In this document: positions 9,173 through 18,700 of the stretch, one piece after another
How the letters are laid out: each line of letters opens with the position of its first letter
Position numbering within the stretch: position 1 is the first letter of the stretch
Assembly (NCBI RefSeq): GCF_017875645.1
Contig: NZ_JAGGMR010000001.1
Span: forward strand, 2,046,001-2,110,000
Direction of reading: 5' to 3'
DNA: 64,000 bases
From: Nocardia goodfellowii
GTDB lineage: Bacteria; Actinomycetota; Actinomycetes; Mycobacteriales; Mycobacteriaceae
Made by a program: the position numbers and the translations under genes
The notes under the pieces: model-generated
Seen by the model: only the letters and a program-made list of their open reading frames with translations
The model's database searches: none
Told to the model about the DNA's origin: nothing

Positions 9173-9186
9173 TGGAACGTGTTTCA
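9173..9186. promoter_or_regulatory. KstR-like / TetR-type palindrome before mftA
   Basis: TGGAACGTGTTTCA fits TnnAACnnGTTnnA and matches the site before kshB at 13 of 14 bases. It lies 55 bp upstream of mftA and between mftA and the divergent TetR gene, so a bound repressor could block both promoters. Confidence 0.6.
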
Positions 9187-9241
9187 TTTTTGTACCGCTT
9201 CTGGCTATCGTGTGACAGGTACTACACATACGGAGGTTGTC

Positions 9242-9346
9242 ATGATGCACACGTTCCACGCACCGAGCGACACCGAGAGCGCAGAGCTGGTCGAGGAAAC
9301 CCTCATCGAAGAGGTCTCCATCGACGGCATGTGCGGCGTCTACTGA
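9242..9346 (+). CDS. mftA: Mycofactocin precursor peptide MftA
   Basis: A 34-aa peptide ending in IDGMCGVY, the diagnostic C-terminus of mycofactocin precursors. In the known pathway MftC decarboxylates the terminal Tyr and cross-links it to the adjacent Val, and the resulting dipeptide becomes the redox cofactor core. The acidic leader (EELVEETLIEE-type composition) should bind the MftB recognition domain. GGAGG five bases before ATG 9242 supports the start; a second ATG follows directly. The next gene starts 13 bases after the stop, as expected for an operon. Confidence 0.95.
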   Translation: MMHTFHAPSDTESAELVEETLIEEVSIDGMCGVY

Positions 9347-9359
9347 TTCGGCGGTGATC

Positions 9360-10910
9360 ATGCTCGATCTCGATACTCCGTGGCAGCTGCATCCCCGGGT
9401 GTCCCTGCGCCCGGAGCCGTTCGGCGCGCTGCTCTACCACTTCGGTACGCGCAAGCTGTCTTTCCTGAAGAACCCGAAGATCGTCGAGGTCGTGCGGTCG
9501 CTGCCCCAACACGCCACGGCGCGTACGGCTCTGGCGGCGGCCGGAATCTCCGGCGAACGCGCCGCGCCGTACCTCCGTGCGCTTGCGCAACTGGCCGAGG
9601 GTGAGATGATCGTCGGCGCGCCGGCGCGTGCGGCCGGCGCCGCGGGGCAGCTGAGCCCCGTGCTCGCGCCGGCGCGAGCCGTCCGGCCGGACGCGGGGGT
9701 GGTCCCGCGGTCGGACGGTGGCGCCGGGGACAAGGCCGTGCGGCTCATCGACCGGTTCGAAACCGGGCTGGCCGCACCCATCTGTCTGACCTGGGAGCTC
9801 ACCTACGCCTGCAACCTGTCCTGTGTGCACTGCCTGTCCTCCTCGGGCCGGCGGGACCCGCGCGAGCTGACCACCGAGCAGTGCAAGGCGCTGATCGACG
9901 AGTTCCAGCGCATGCAGATCTTCTATGTGAACATCGGCGGCGGCGAACCCACTGTGCGGCCGGACTTCTGGGAACTGGTCGACTACGCGACCGCCCACGA
10001 TGTGGGAGTCAAGTTCTCCACCAACGGTGTTCGGATCACGCCGGAGGTCGCACAGCGGCTGGCCGCGAGTGACTATGTGGATGTTCAGATTTCGCTGGAC
10101 GGCGCCGACGCCGCGGTCAACGACGCGGTCCGCGGGCCGGGCTCCTACGACATGGCGATCCGGGCCCTGGAAAATCTCGCCGCGGCCGGTTTCCGGGACG
10201 CGAAGTTGTCGGTGGTGGCCACCCGCCACAACATCCCGCAGCTCGACGAGTTCAAGGCCATCGCCGACAAATACGGCGCCACATTGCGTTTGACCCGCCT
10301 GCGCCCCTCCGGCCGCGGCGCGGACGTGTGGGACGAACTGCATCCCACTCAGGATCAGCAGCGCGTGCTCTACGACTGGCTGGTGGCCAACGGAGAAGGC
10401 GTGCTCACCGGTGACTCGTTCTTCCATCTGTCCGCTTTCGGCGCGGCGCTGCCGGGTCTGAACATGTGCGGCGCGGGCCGGGTGGTATGCCTGGTCGACC
10501 CGGTGGGTGACGTGTACGCGTGCCCGTTCGCCATCCATGACACCTTCCTGGCCGGAAACGTGGTGTCCGACGGCGGTTTCCAGAACGTGTGGAGCACCTC
10601 GGAGCTGTTCGCCGAGCTGCGCACGCCCAGTGGCGGCGGCGCCTGCTCGAGCTGCGCGCACTACGACGCCTGCCGCGGCGGCTGCATGGCGGCGAAGTTC
10701 TTCACCGGCCTGCCCGCCGACGGTCCGGACCCGGAATGCGTGCAGGGATACGGCGAGGCGGCGCTGGCGGATTCGGGCCGCACGATTCCGCGCTCATCGG
10801 TGGACCATTCGCGCAAACCGGGGCGAAAGCCGCGCAAGTCGGGGCCGATTCCGTTGACGCTCACCACGCGCCGGCCGTCGCGCTCGTGCGACGAGAGTCC
10901 GCTGGGCTGA
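9360..10910 (+). CDS. mftBC: MftB-MftC fusion: peptide chaperone plus radical SAM maturase
   Basis: A single 516-aa frame. Residues 1 to about 95 match MftB, the small recognition protein that delivers MftA (PEPFGALLYHFGTRKLSFLK). An Ala/Pro/Gly-rich linker of about 40 residues follows. Residues from about 136 to the end are MftC, a radical SAM/SPASM enzyme: the SAM cluster is C151-x3-C155-x2-C158 (CNLSCVHC), GGGEPT follows, and the C-terminal SPASM cysteines are in NMCGAGRVVC, YACPF, CSSCAHYDACRGGC and ECVQG. The C-terminus (DESPLG) resembles complete MftC proteins. MftB and MftC are separate genes in the well-studied mycobacterial loci. GTG 9354 is an alternative start. Confidence 0.92.
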   Translation: MLDLDTPWQLHPRVSLRPEPFGALLYHFGTRKLSFLKNPKIVEVVRSLPQHATARTALAAAGISGERAAPYLRALAQLAEGEMIVGAPARAAGAAGQLSPVLAPARAVRPDAGVVPRSDGGAGDKAVRLIDRFETGLAAPICLTWELTYACNLSCVHCLSSSGRRDPRELTTEQCKALIDEFQRMQIFYVNIGGGEPTVRPDFWELVDYATAHDVGVKFSTNGVRITPEVAQRLAASDYVDVQISLDGADAAVNDAVRGPGSYDMAIRALENLAAAGFRDAKLSVVATRHNIPQLDEFKAIADKYGATLRLTRLRPSGRGADVWDELHPTQDQQRVLYDWLVANGEGVLTGDSFFHLSAFGAALPGLNMCGAGRVVCLVDPVGDVYACPFAIHDTFLAGNVVSDGGFQNVWSTSELFAELRTPSGGGACSSCAHYDACRGGCMAAKFFTGLPADGPDPECVQGYGEAALADSGRTIPRSSVDHSRKPGRKPRKSGPIPLTLTTRRPSRSCDESPLG

Positions 10911-10921
10911 AATGTCCGAGT

Positions 10922-10940
10922 TGCCAGTGATGCGCTGGCA
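10922..10940 (+). terminator. Small hairpin in the mftBC-mftF spacer
   Basis: TGCCAG (10922-10927) pairs with CTGGCA (10935-10940) around a 7-base loop, just after the mftBC stop. It could be an attenuator or weak terminator within the operon. The 158-bp spacer is unusually long and AT-richer than its neighbours, and lies where mftD and mftE are expected. Confidence 0.3.
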
Positions 10941-11068
10941 TTGGGAAATTCGTGGGCCGACGCGCCGGACGCGTTCAATTGCCATTGGTTTGCTGAATGG
11001 TGGAATCTGCTCCGTGGCAATCACATCGCAACGCACTGGCAAAGAATTCTGTCCGATTCCGGGTGCCA

Positions 11069-12511
11069 ATGATGCTTACGCGTGAAACTCCGCCTAGCAT
11101 GCCTGGAATGCGCCAAGATCGTCTGCCCGATGGATTCGGGGTACGGATTGATCCACGAGTACGTGCGTACTCCGGGGGCCGCATCCTGATCGGCGGCTCG
11201 CCCGCACGGTTGCTGCGTCTTGCCCCGGAGGCGGCCGAGATGATCGGTGACGGGTATCTCGAGGTCACCGATCCGAAGTCCGCCAGCGTTGCCCGGCGAC
11301 TACTCGATTCCGGTGTGGGCAATCCGCGCCCGCGGTTGCTGCCGTCGCTGGAGGACGTCACAGTTATCGTCCCGCTGTACAACAACGCCGAGGGGCTGGT
11401 CCGTTTGCTGGCGGCCCTGCGCGGGCACAACGTGATCGTTGTCGACGACGGCTCCGACCAGCCGGTGCAGATCCCGCGCAATCGCGGGACGCGCTGCCGG
11501 GTGACGGTGCTGCGGCACGATCGCCGGCAAGGGCCGGCGGCGGCGCGCAATGCCGGACTGCGGGCGGCGACAACGGACTTCGTCGCGTTCCTGGATTCCG
11601 ACGTGGTGCCGCGCAGTGGCTGGCTCGAGGTCATGCTCGGGCATTTCAGTGATCCCGGTGTGGCGCTGGTCGCGCCGCGCATCGTGGCCCTGGATCCGGA
11701 GTCCACCACGCTGGCCCGCTACGAGCACACCCGCTCGTCGCTGGATCTCGGCCGCCGCGAGTCGGCCGTGCACTCGCGCGGGCTGGTGTCCTATGTGCCG
11801 AGCGCGGCGTTGCTGGTGCGGCGGCGGGCCCTGCTGGCCGAGGGCGGCTTCGACGAATCCATGCAGGTGGCCGAGGACGTCGATCTGTGCTGGCGGCTGG
11901 AGAAGTCCGGCTGGCGGTTGCGCTATGAGCCGGCCGCGCACGTGGCGCACGACCATCGCGTCTCGTTCCGATCCTGGTTCGGCCGCAAGATGTTCTACGG
12001 CACCGGCGCCGCACCCCTGGCGCACCGGCACGAACCCGGCATGGTGACGCCGTTGTCGCTGCCCACCTGGACGGTGGTCGCCGCGTTCCTGTTCGGCACG
12101 TTGTCCAAGTGGGGACTGTTCGGCGGGGTGATCACCCTGGTCACCGCGCTGGTGCGGTTGCGGCGCGTCTTCGCGGGGCTGGACAATCCGACCCGGATCG
12201 CGGCCATCTATCTGTCGCGCGGATTCTTTTCCGGCATATGGCGTTTGGCCTCGGCCGTGTGCCGGCACTACTGGCCGGTGACCTTGCTGGCGATGCTGTT
12301 CTCGCGGCGGATCCGCCGGATCGCCATCACCCTGGCGCTGGCCGACGGGCTGGCGGACTGGTTCACCCATCGCGATGCCGGTGGGCTGGATCCGTTCCGC
12401 TATATCGCCTACAAGCGCATCGATGACATCGCGTACGGGACCGGGCTGTGGCTCGGGGCGTACCGGGCGCGCAGCGTCGAAGCGTTGAAACCCACCGCGC
12501 CGCCACACTGA
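11069..12511 (+). CDS. mftF: Mycofactocin glycosyltransferase MftF
   Basis: A 480-aa family-2 glycosyltransferase. After an N-terminal region typical of MftF ([15 protein letters not shown]...[12 protein letters not shown]) comes the GT-A core: [19 protein letters not shown], then [12 protein letters not shown] with the metal-binding DxD. One or two hydrophobic segments follow (around residues 330-365). In mycobacteria MftF decorates the cofactor with beta-1,4-linked glucose units. The exact start is uncertain: ATG 11069 or 11072 is preferred, but 11099 and 11108 are possible and none has a strong ribosome site. It ends 5 bases before mftG. Confidence 0.9.
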   Translation: MMLTRETPPSMPGMRQDRLPDGFGVRIDPRVRAYSGGRILIGGSPARLLRLAPEAAEMIGDGYLEVTDPKSASVARRLLDSGVGNPRPRLLPSLEDVTVIVPLYNNAEGLVRLLAALRGHNVIVVDDGSDQPVQIPRNRGTRCRVTVLRHDRRQGPAAARNAGLRAATTDFVAFLDSDVVPRSGWLEVMLGHFSDPGVALVAPRIVALDPESTTLARYEHTRSSLDLGRRESAVHSRGLVSYVPSAALLVRRRALLAEGGFDESMQVAEDVDLCWRLEKSGWRLRYEPAAHVAHDHRVSFRSWFGRKMFYGTGAAPLAHRHEPGMVTPLSLPTWTVVAAFLFGTLSKWGLFGGVITLVTALVRLRRVFAGLDNPTRIAAIYLSRGFFSGIWRLASAVCRHYWPVTLLAMLFSRRIRRIAITLALADGLADWFTHRDAGGLDPFRYIAYKRIDDIAYGTGLWLGAYRARSVEALKPTAPPH

Positions 12512-12516
12512 CGGCG

Positions 12517-13989
12517 ATGATCGACGCGGGAGCCGGAGCCGGCACGGTGATCGTCGGCGGCGGCACCGCGGGGTGTGTGCTCGCGGCCCGGCTCAGCGCG
12601 GACCCGGACCACATCGTGTGCCTGCTGGAGGCGGGCCCGATGTGGTCCGCCGCCGCTGAGCTTCCCGCGGATCTGCGCCTGGCCGGTCGTATGCCGATCG
12701 GGCCGGCTTCGCCCTGGGTGTGGCGGTATCCGGTGCGCCTGGCGGACGGGCCGGTAGCGGGAAACATCGTGCGCGGACGGGTGCTCGGCGGCTCCGGCGC
12801 GATCAACGGCGGCTACTTCGTGCGTGCGCTCGCGACGGACTTCGCGGCATGGGGTCGCCAGTGTCCGGAATGGACATTCGATGCGGTGCTGCCCGGGTTT
12901 CAGCAAATAGAGCGCGATCTTGATTACGGTGCGTTCCCCGGACACGGCGACAGGGGTCCGATTCCGGTTCGCCGTGCCGTAGATCCGGTACCAGTTAGTG
13001 TCGAATTCGCCACGGCGGCAGTGGCGGCGGGCTTTCCCGAAATACCGGACCTGAACGCGCTTCCGGCGGCGGTCCCGGAAACCGGAGTGGGGCCGGTGCC
13101 GTGCAATGTCGAAGCCGGAATGCGGGCCGGATCCGCGACGGAGTATCTGCTGCCCGCGCTGGCCCGGCCGAATCTGACCGTGCTCGGTTCGACAATGGTT
13201 ACCCGCATTCGGTTTCGCGGCGCCCGCGTCGTCGGTGTGGACTATGTGCGCGACGGCCGGGCGGGCACTGTCACCGCGGAGCGAGTCGTGCTGAGCGCGG
13301 GTGCGGTGGAATCGGCGGCCCTGCTCCTGCGCTCGGGGATCGGGCCGCCGGAACAGCTTCGAGCGCTGGGCATTCCGGTGTTGCGGGCAGCGCCGGTCGG
13401 CGCCTGGTTCACCGACCATCCCGAGGTCGGTATCGAGTACCGCGGGGTGGCGGCGCCGGCTTCGGACACCGTCGCGCTGGAGTACGTACTGGCCTTGGAC
13501 GATGTGGAAATCAGGCCGTACGCAGTGGGTTTCGGCCCGGATCCGAGTACGCGGCGGGTCGGTGTGGCGTTGATGCGACCGCACTCGGCGGGCGAGTTGC
13601 GGCTGGTCTCGGCCGACCCGGCGGTGCCACCCGATATCGAATATCGCTATCTCGCGGCGGAATACGATCGGGAACGACTGCGGACCGCGGTCGGCGTGGT
13701 AATGGAGGTGCTGCGTGGAATTCCGGCGACCGAGGTGCCGGAGACGCGACCGGATAATTCCTGGTTGCGCGCGAACCTCGGTACCTCGCAGCATTTGTCG
13801 GGCACCTGCCCGATGGGACCGGCGAGCGCGGAAAGCGCGGTGGTGGACCAGTGGGGGCGCGTGCACGGGCTCAGCGGATTGACGGTGGCGGATCTGTCGG
13901 TGGTGCCGGTGCCACTCAGCCGGGGGCCGCAAGCGACCGTGCTGATGATTGCCGAACGGGTCGCCGAGCATCTTCTCGAACGGATGTGA
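12517..13989 (+). CDS. mftG: Mycofactocin-associated GMC oxidoreductase MftG
   Basis: A 490-aa flavoprotein of the glucose-methanol-choline family. The N-terminal FAD motif (GTVIVGGGTAGCVLAARLS) starts about residue 7, a second GMC block (RGRVLGGSGAINGGYFVR) is near residue 88, and the C-terminus carries HLSGTCPMG with the catalytic His region. MftG is thought to pass electrons from reduced mycofactocin to the respiratory chain. The start at 12517 follows the mftF stop; the frame is open upstream into mftF, but those residues do not belong to the family. Confidence 0.9.
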   Translation: MIDAGAGAGTVIVGGGTAGCVLAARLSADPDHIVCLLEAGPMWSAAAELPADLRLAGRMPIGPASPWVWRYPVRLADGPVAGNIVRGRVLGGSGAINGGYFVRALATDFAAWGRQCPEWTFDAVLPGFQQIERDLDYGAFPGHGDRGPIPVRRAVDPVPVSVEFATAAVAAGFPEIPDLNALPAAVPETGVGPVPCNVEAGMRAGSATEYLLPALARPNLTVLGSTMVTRIRFRGARVVGVDYVRDGRAGTVTAERVVLSAGAVESAALLLRSGIGPPEQLRALGIPVLRAAPVGAWFTDHPEVGIEYRGVAAPASDTVALEYVLALDDVEIRPYAVGFGPDPSTRRVGVALMRPHSAGELRLVSADPAVPPDIEYRYLAAEYDRERLRTAVGVVMEVLRGIPATEVPETRPDNSWLRANLGTSQHLSGTCPMGPASAESAVVDQWGRVHGLSGLTVADLSVVPVPLSRGPQATVLMIAERVAEHLLERM

Positions 13990-13997
13990 AAGACGCG

Positions 13998-14037
13998 CAG
14001 GTCACAAAAGTCGGGGAGCCTAACCGGATGTGACCTG
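13998..14037. promoter_or_regulatory. Perfect 9-bp inverted repeat (CAGGTCACA / TGTGACCTG)
   Basis: The arms lie at 13998-14006 and 14029-14037 with 22 bases between, directly after mftG and about 70 bp before the GAF regulator. There is no T-run. It may be the binding site of the downstream regulator or the mft operon terminator; the long loop makes an operator more likely. Confidence 0.45.
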
Positions 14038-14109
14038 GGAGACAAACCGGAATTTCCACCCTTTCCCCGGTATATGCGCCGGTAAAGTCAGTCCGGGAAA
14101 GAAAGGCAA

Positions 14110-15462
14110 ATGGTCAGCAATCTCGCAGGTGGGCGGCCCCCACGGCACGGCGTCGAACCGGGCACCCAACTCGGCGCCCTGGAAGCCTATGCCGCACAGG
14201 CCCATGGATATCTCACCGCCGGTGACGACCAGCTGGCACAGCTGGCGGGTTTGCTGCGGCCGCTCGTGCTCGAATCCTGGCTGCGCAGTATGCGTGCCGG
14301 CCTCGACCCGATGGACCCCGGCAGCGAACGCGGTCTGCGTGGCGCGGATCTGCAGCGCTATCGCGAGGCGCACCCCATCGCGCCGCTGCTGCCGCTGATC
14401 GACAAACTGCTCGTACAGGACACTGCGAGAACAGGTTTGATCGTCGTGGTCGCTGACCAGTTCGGTCGCGTGCTCTGGATCCACGGCAATCCCGAGCAGG
14501 TCGCCGTCGCCGCCGAGATCGGCTTGCGTGCGGGCGACGACCTGAGCGAGCGCCGCGTGGGCGCCAACGCCGTCGGACTCGTGGTGCGCACCGATCGTGC
14601 GGTCTGGATCCATGGGCCCGAACACTTCCTGCATCGCATGCATCAGCTGACCGGGGCTGCCGCGCCGGTGCACGATCCGGACGGCCGCCTGGTGGGCGTG
14701 CTGATGATCGCGGGTGGCGTCCGGGTGGCCAAGCCGGAAATCCTCGCACTCGTCAAAGCCACCGCGACCGCGGCCGAAATGGACCTGCTGCTGAGCGCGA
14801 TGCGCGCGACCCAGCACGGTGCCCGCGGGCCGGCGGCCGCCGAGTCCGATCGTCTCGGTCTCGAGGTGCTCGGGCTGGGGCAGCCGCAGTTGACCAAGGC
14901 GGGCGAGCGAGTTCCGTTGTCGCAGCGGCACGCCGAGATCCTGTTGCTGCTCGCCGAGCATGCCGAGGGCCTCGGCGCCGACCATCTGGCGCTGCTGCTC
15001 GACGACACCGATTTGGACAACGGCACCATCCGGGCCGCGATGTCGCGGTTGCGCACGGTGGTGGGGGCCACTGTGATCGGCTCGCGCCCATACCGTTTGC
15101 GGACGCATGTCGCAACCGATGTCGAGGCGTTGCGGGCGGCGCTGGATTCCGGTGATGTCGAAACGGCATTACGGCTATATGCCGGTCCGGTGCTGCCGCG
15201 CTCGACCGCGCCCGGCATTGTGGACCTGCGCGACGAATTGCGCGTGCGGTTGCGTACCGCCGTGCTCGGATCCGGCGACGCCTCCGCGCTACGGCGGTGG
15301 ACCGCGGGTGCGGACGGGCGCGACGATGCCGCGGCCTGGGCTGCCTACCGGGCGACGGTTGATCGTGATTCGCCGCTGTATGCGCAGATCGAAGCCAAAA
15401 TTCGGGTGCTCGACCGGCGGCTCGGCGCCGATGCAACGCGGATGCAACGTTCCGGCTCATAG
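14110..15462 (+). CDS. GAF-domain transcriptional regulator
   Basis: A 450-aa protein. The N-terminal two thirds resemble the sensor half of AcoR-type activators: helices around PLVLESWLRS, then a GAF-like fold (GLIVVVADQFGRVLWIHG, then GANAVGLVVRTDRAVWIHGPEHF, then PVHDPDGRLVGVLMIAGG). There is no AAA+ domain. Instead, residues about 255-345 (LSQRHAEILLLLAEHAEGLGADHLALLL) look like a winged-helix DNA-binding domain. Proteins of this type often sit beside alcohol or aldehyde dehydrogenase genes in mycolate actinobacteria. Next to the mycofactocin genes, a role in sensing an alcohol-derived signal is an inference. ATG 14110 follows GAAAGG. Confidence 0.75.
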   Translation: MVSNLAGGRPPRHGVEPGTQLGALEAYAAQAHGYLTAGDDQLAQLAGLLRPLVLESWLRSMRAGLDPMDPGSERGLRGADLQRYREAHPIAPLLPLIDKLLVQDTARTGLIVVVADQFGRVLWIHGNPEQVAVAAEIGLRAGDDLSERRVGANAVGLVVRTDRAVWIHGPEHFLHRMHQLTGAAAPVHDPDGRLVGVLMIAGGVRVAKPEILALVKATATAAEMDLLLSAMRATQHGARGPAAAESDRLGLEVLGLGQPQLTKAGERVPLSQRHAEILLLLAEHAEGLGADHLALLLDDTDLDNGTIRAAMSRLRTVVGATVIGSRPYRLRTHVATDVEALRAALDSGDVETALRLYAGPVLPRSTAPGIVDLRDELRVRLRTAVLGSGDASALRRWTAGADGRDDAAAWAAYRATVDRDSPLYAQIEAKIRVLDRRLGADATRMQRSGS

Positions 15463-15791
15463 TCTGCAGTTCTCACAGTGTCCCGGCTCACATCGGGACG
15501 TTCCGGGCCGCGTCGTGCCCAGGATTTCCGCTACATCCACGCCCTGGACAACCGACCAGAATATTTTGTTGGATTTAGTTCCTTTTTATTCACCGAAGGC
15601 CTACTGTTCGGTTTGCGCGGAACATGCGTGTGATGCAGGAAACACCGTCGCGGTTACGGAACCGGCCGCGGCGACCGAGTTGGAGGAACGGAATCCAGCG
15701 CTGGTGACACCGAGTCCCGCGCTCTCGCCGAATCATCTTTGATCCACGAGGCCTCGAGCCTCTGGTTCGCGCTGCCCGAAAGAAGGAGGCA
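15463..15791 (+). promoter_or_regulatory. 329-bp leader of the NRPS operon
   Basis: No gene is visible. A small hairpin (GTCCCG 15480-15485 with CGGGAC 15494-15499) may end the GAF regulator transcript. An AT-rich block at about 15560-15595 is the most likely promoter region, though I could not assign convincing -10 and -35 boxes. AGAAGGAGG at 15781-15789 is a strong ribosome site for the first NRPS. Confidence 0.45.
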
Positions 15792-18700
15792 ATGGTGCCC
15801 GGTATGGAGTTGGGCGAACGCACGCCCGAACCGGCTGGCCCGGAGCGCTTTCCGCTCGCCCCCGCGCAACTCGGCCTGTGGTACGCGCAGTTGCTCGAGC
15901 CCGAGGTCCCCATCACGATCGCCCAGTACGTCGATGTCCGCGGTGAACTGGATGTGGCGGCGCTACGGCGCGCATTGCGCGAGGCGACGCTGGAGTACCA
16001 GTCCACGATGGTCCGGCTCGGCGAATCCGACGGTGTTCCGTATCAGTGCTTCGATCCAGGACTCGCGGTCGACATGCCGCTGATCGACTTCCGGCGGGCG
16101 GCGGATCCGGCTGCCGCGGCGCGGGATTGGATGCGGGCGGAGGCGAGCGCACCCCTGGATCCGGTCCGCGATCGACTGTTCGCGGGGGCGATCCTGCGGG
16201 TCGGTGCGCAGCGTTGGTTCTGGTATACGCGGGCACATCACCTGGTGCTCGACGGATACGGCGCGCTGACCAACACCATGCGGGTGGCCGAGCGCTACAC
16301 CGCACGGGTACTCGGCACCGAGGTGACGCCGGTGCGGCCCGCGCCGCTGACCGAGCTGGTGCGCGGTGAGCTGGACTATCGGGCGAGTTCCCGGTTCGAG
16401 GCGGACCGGGCGCACTGGGCACAGCGGGTGGCCGGGCTGGACGCGGTCACCAGCCTCGACGGACGTACCGCGCCGCGGGCGGCGGCCAATCTGATCGTCG
16501 GCCGGGCCCTGCCGGAAGATCTGGCCGAGCGCATGAACACGCTTGCGGCCGAGCAGGATTCGACCATCGCCGTGGTGCTGCTCGCGGCGTTCGCGAGCTA
16601 CCTGGGCCGGTTCACCGACCGTGCCGATGTGGTGCTCAGCCTGCCGGTGACCGCGCGGACCACCGCGGTGATGCGGCGTTCGGCGGGGATGCTGTCGAAT
16701 ATCGTGCCGTTGCGGGTGCGGGTGGGACGCGCGGTGCGCTGGGCGGAGGCGCTGCGGGCGACGCGGGTCGAGCTGGCCGGGGCGTTGCGGCATCAGCGGT
16801 ACCGGCACGAGGACATCCGGCGTGACGCCGCGCGCGACGGGCGTCCGGCGCGCCGGGCGCTGTTCGGGCCGCTGGCCAACATCATGCTGTTCCAGCGGGA
16901 TCTGACGCTGGGCGACACCGTCGGGCGGTATCACGTGCTGTCCACCGGCCCGGTGGAGGATTTGAGTCTCAACGTCTATTACGGCGACCGCGACCGCGTG
17001 CACGTCGATTTCGAGGCGAATCCGAATCTGTACGAGGCCGAGGACCTGGCGCGCCATCACACGCGGTTCCTGCGGTATCTGGAGCGATTGGTGGCGGCCG
17101 GGCCGGACACACCGCTGGGCGCCGTCGACGTGGCGACCGAGCTGGAAGTCGAGGTGAGCACCCGGCTGTGGAACGCGACGGAGTTCGAGCTGCCGGGTCG
17201 TGGTGTGGCGACCCTGGTTTCGATGTTCGAGGCGCAGGCGGCACGGTCGCCCGACGCCGTCGCGCTGCGGTCCGGGCCGGTCGCGGTGAGCTATCGGGAG
17301 CTGGCCGGGCGCAGTAATCGGCTGGCGCGCTACCTGATCGAGCGCGGGGCCGGACCGGAGACCTTCGTCGCCGTGCATATGCGGCGGTCGGTGGACGCGG
17401 TCGTCGCGATGTACGCGATCCTTGCGGCCGGGGCGGCCTATGTGCCGTTGGATCCGGATCATCCGGCCGATCGGACCGCGCACATTCTGGAGACGGCGCG
17501 CCCGTCGTGTGTGCTGGCGACAGAACACGATGCGCCGCAGGGCGTTCCGGGCGTGCTCCTGCTCGATGACCTGGATCTGGCGGGATACGCGGACGGGCCG
17601 GTGTGGGAGCGGGAACGCCGTGCGGCGCTGCGGCCCGCGCACCCGGCGTACGTTATCTTCACCTCCGGTTCGACCGGCCTGCCGAAAGGGGTGGCGGTCA
17701 GTCACGCGGCGATCGTGAACCGGCTCGTCTGGATGCAGCGGGCCTACCGGCTCCGGCCCGACGATGTCGTGTTGCAGAAGACGCCCGCCACCTTCGATGT
17801 GTCGGTGTGGGAGTTCTTCTGGCCGTTGCAGATCGGCGCCACCCTGGTACTGGCGACGCCGGACGGGCACCGGGATCCCGGTTATCTGCGCGCGGCAATC
17901 GCCGAATACGGCGTCACCACCGCGCATTTCGTGCCGTCCATGCTGGAGCTGTTCCTGGCCCGGCCGGAGCCCCTGCCGGACACCGGCCTGCGGATGGTGT
18001 TCGCCTCCGGCGAGGCGCTGCCCGGCGCACTCGCGCAGCGACTCCGGGTGCTGACGGGCGCCCGATTGCACAACCTGTACGGTCCCACCGAGGCCGCGGT
18101 CGATGTCACCTGCCATGAGGTGACCGACGCCGACACCCTCGCGGTGCCGATCGGCGCGCCCGTGTTCAACACCCGGGTGTACGTCCTGGACAGCGGTCTT
18201 CGGCCGGTCCCGGTCGGTGCTCCGGGTGAGCTGTATCTGTCGGGGGTACAGCTCGCCCGGGGTTATGTGGCGCGGCCCGCGCTGACCGCCGAGCGTTTCG
18301 TGGCCGACCCGTTCGATCCCGGCGAGCGGATGTACCGCACCGGCGATCTGGTCCGCTGGACACCACGCGGAGAACTGGAGTACCTGGGGCGCACCGACTT
18401 CCAGGTCAAGCTGCGTGGGTTGCGGATCGAGCTGGGCGAGATCGAAACGGTGCTCGAGGCGGTCGATTCGGTGCTGCGCGCCGTCGTCGTGCTGCGCGAC
18501 GAACAGCTGGTCGCCTATGCGGTGGCGGCTGTGCCGGGCTCGGTCGAGGTGGAGCGGTTGCGGGCCGCTGCCGCTCGCGCGCTCCCCGGCTACATGGTGC
18601 CCGCCGCGTTCGTAGTGCTCGACGCCCTGCCGGTGAACGCCTCCGGAAAACTGGATCGGGCCGCGTTGCCCGCTCCCGACCGTGTCGCCGCGGTATACCG

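Noticed and set aside
14029..14037. CRP-type site from the TGTGA half
   Set aside because: The halves are in the reverse order (TCACA then TGTGA) with 22 bases between, unlike TGTGA-N6-TCACA.
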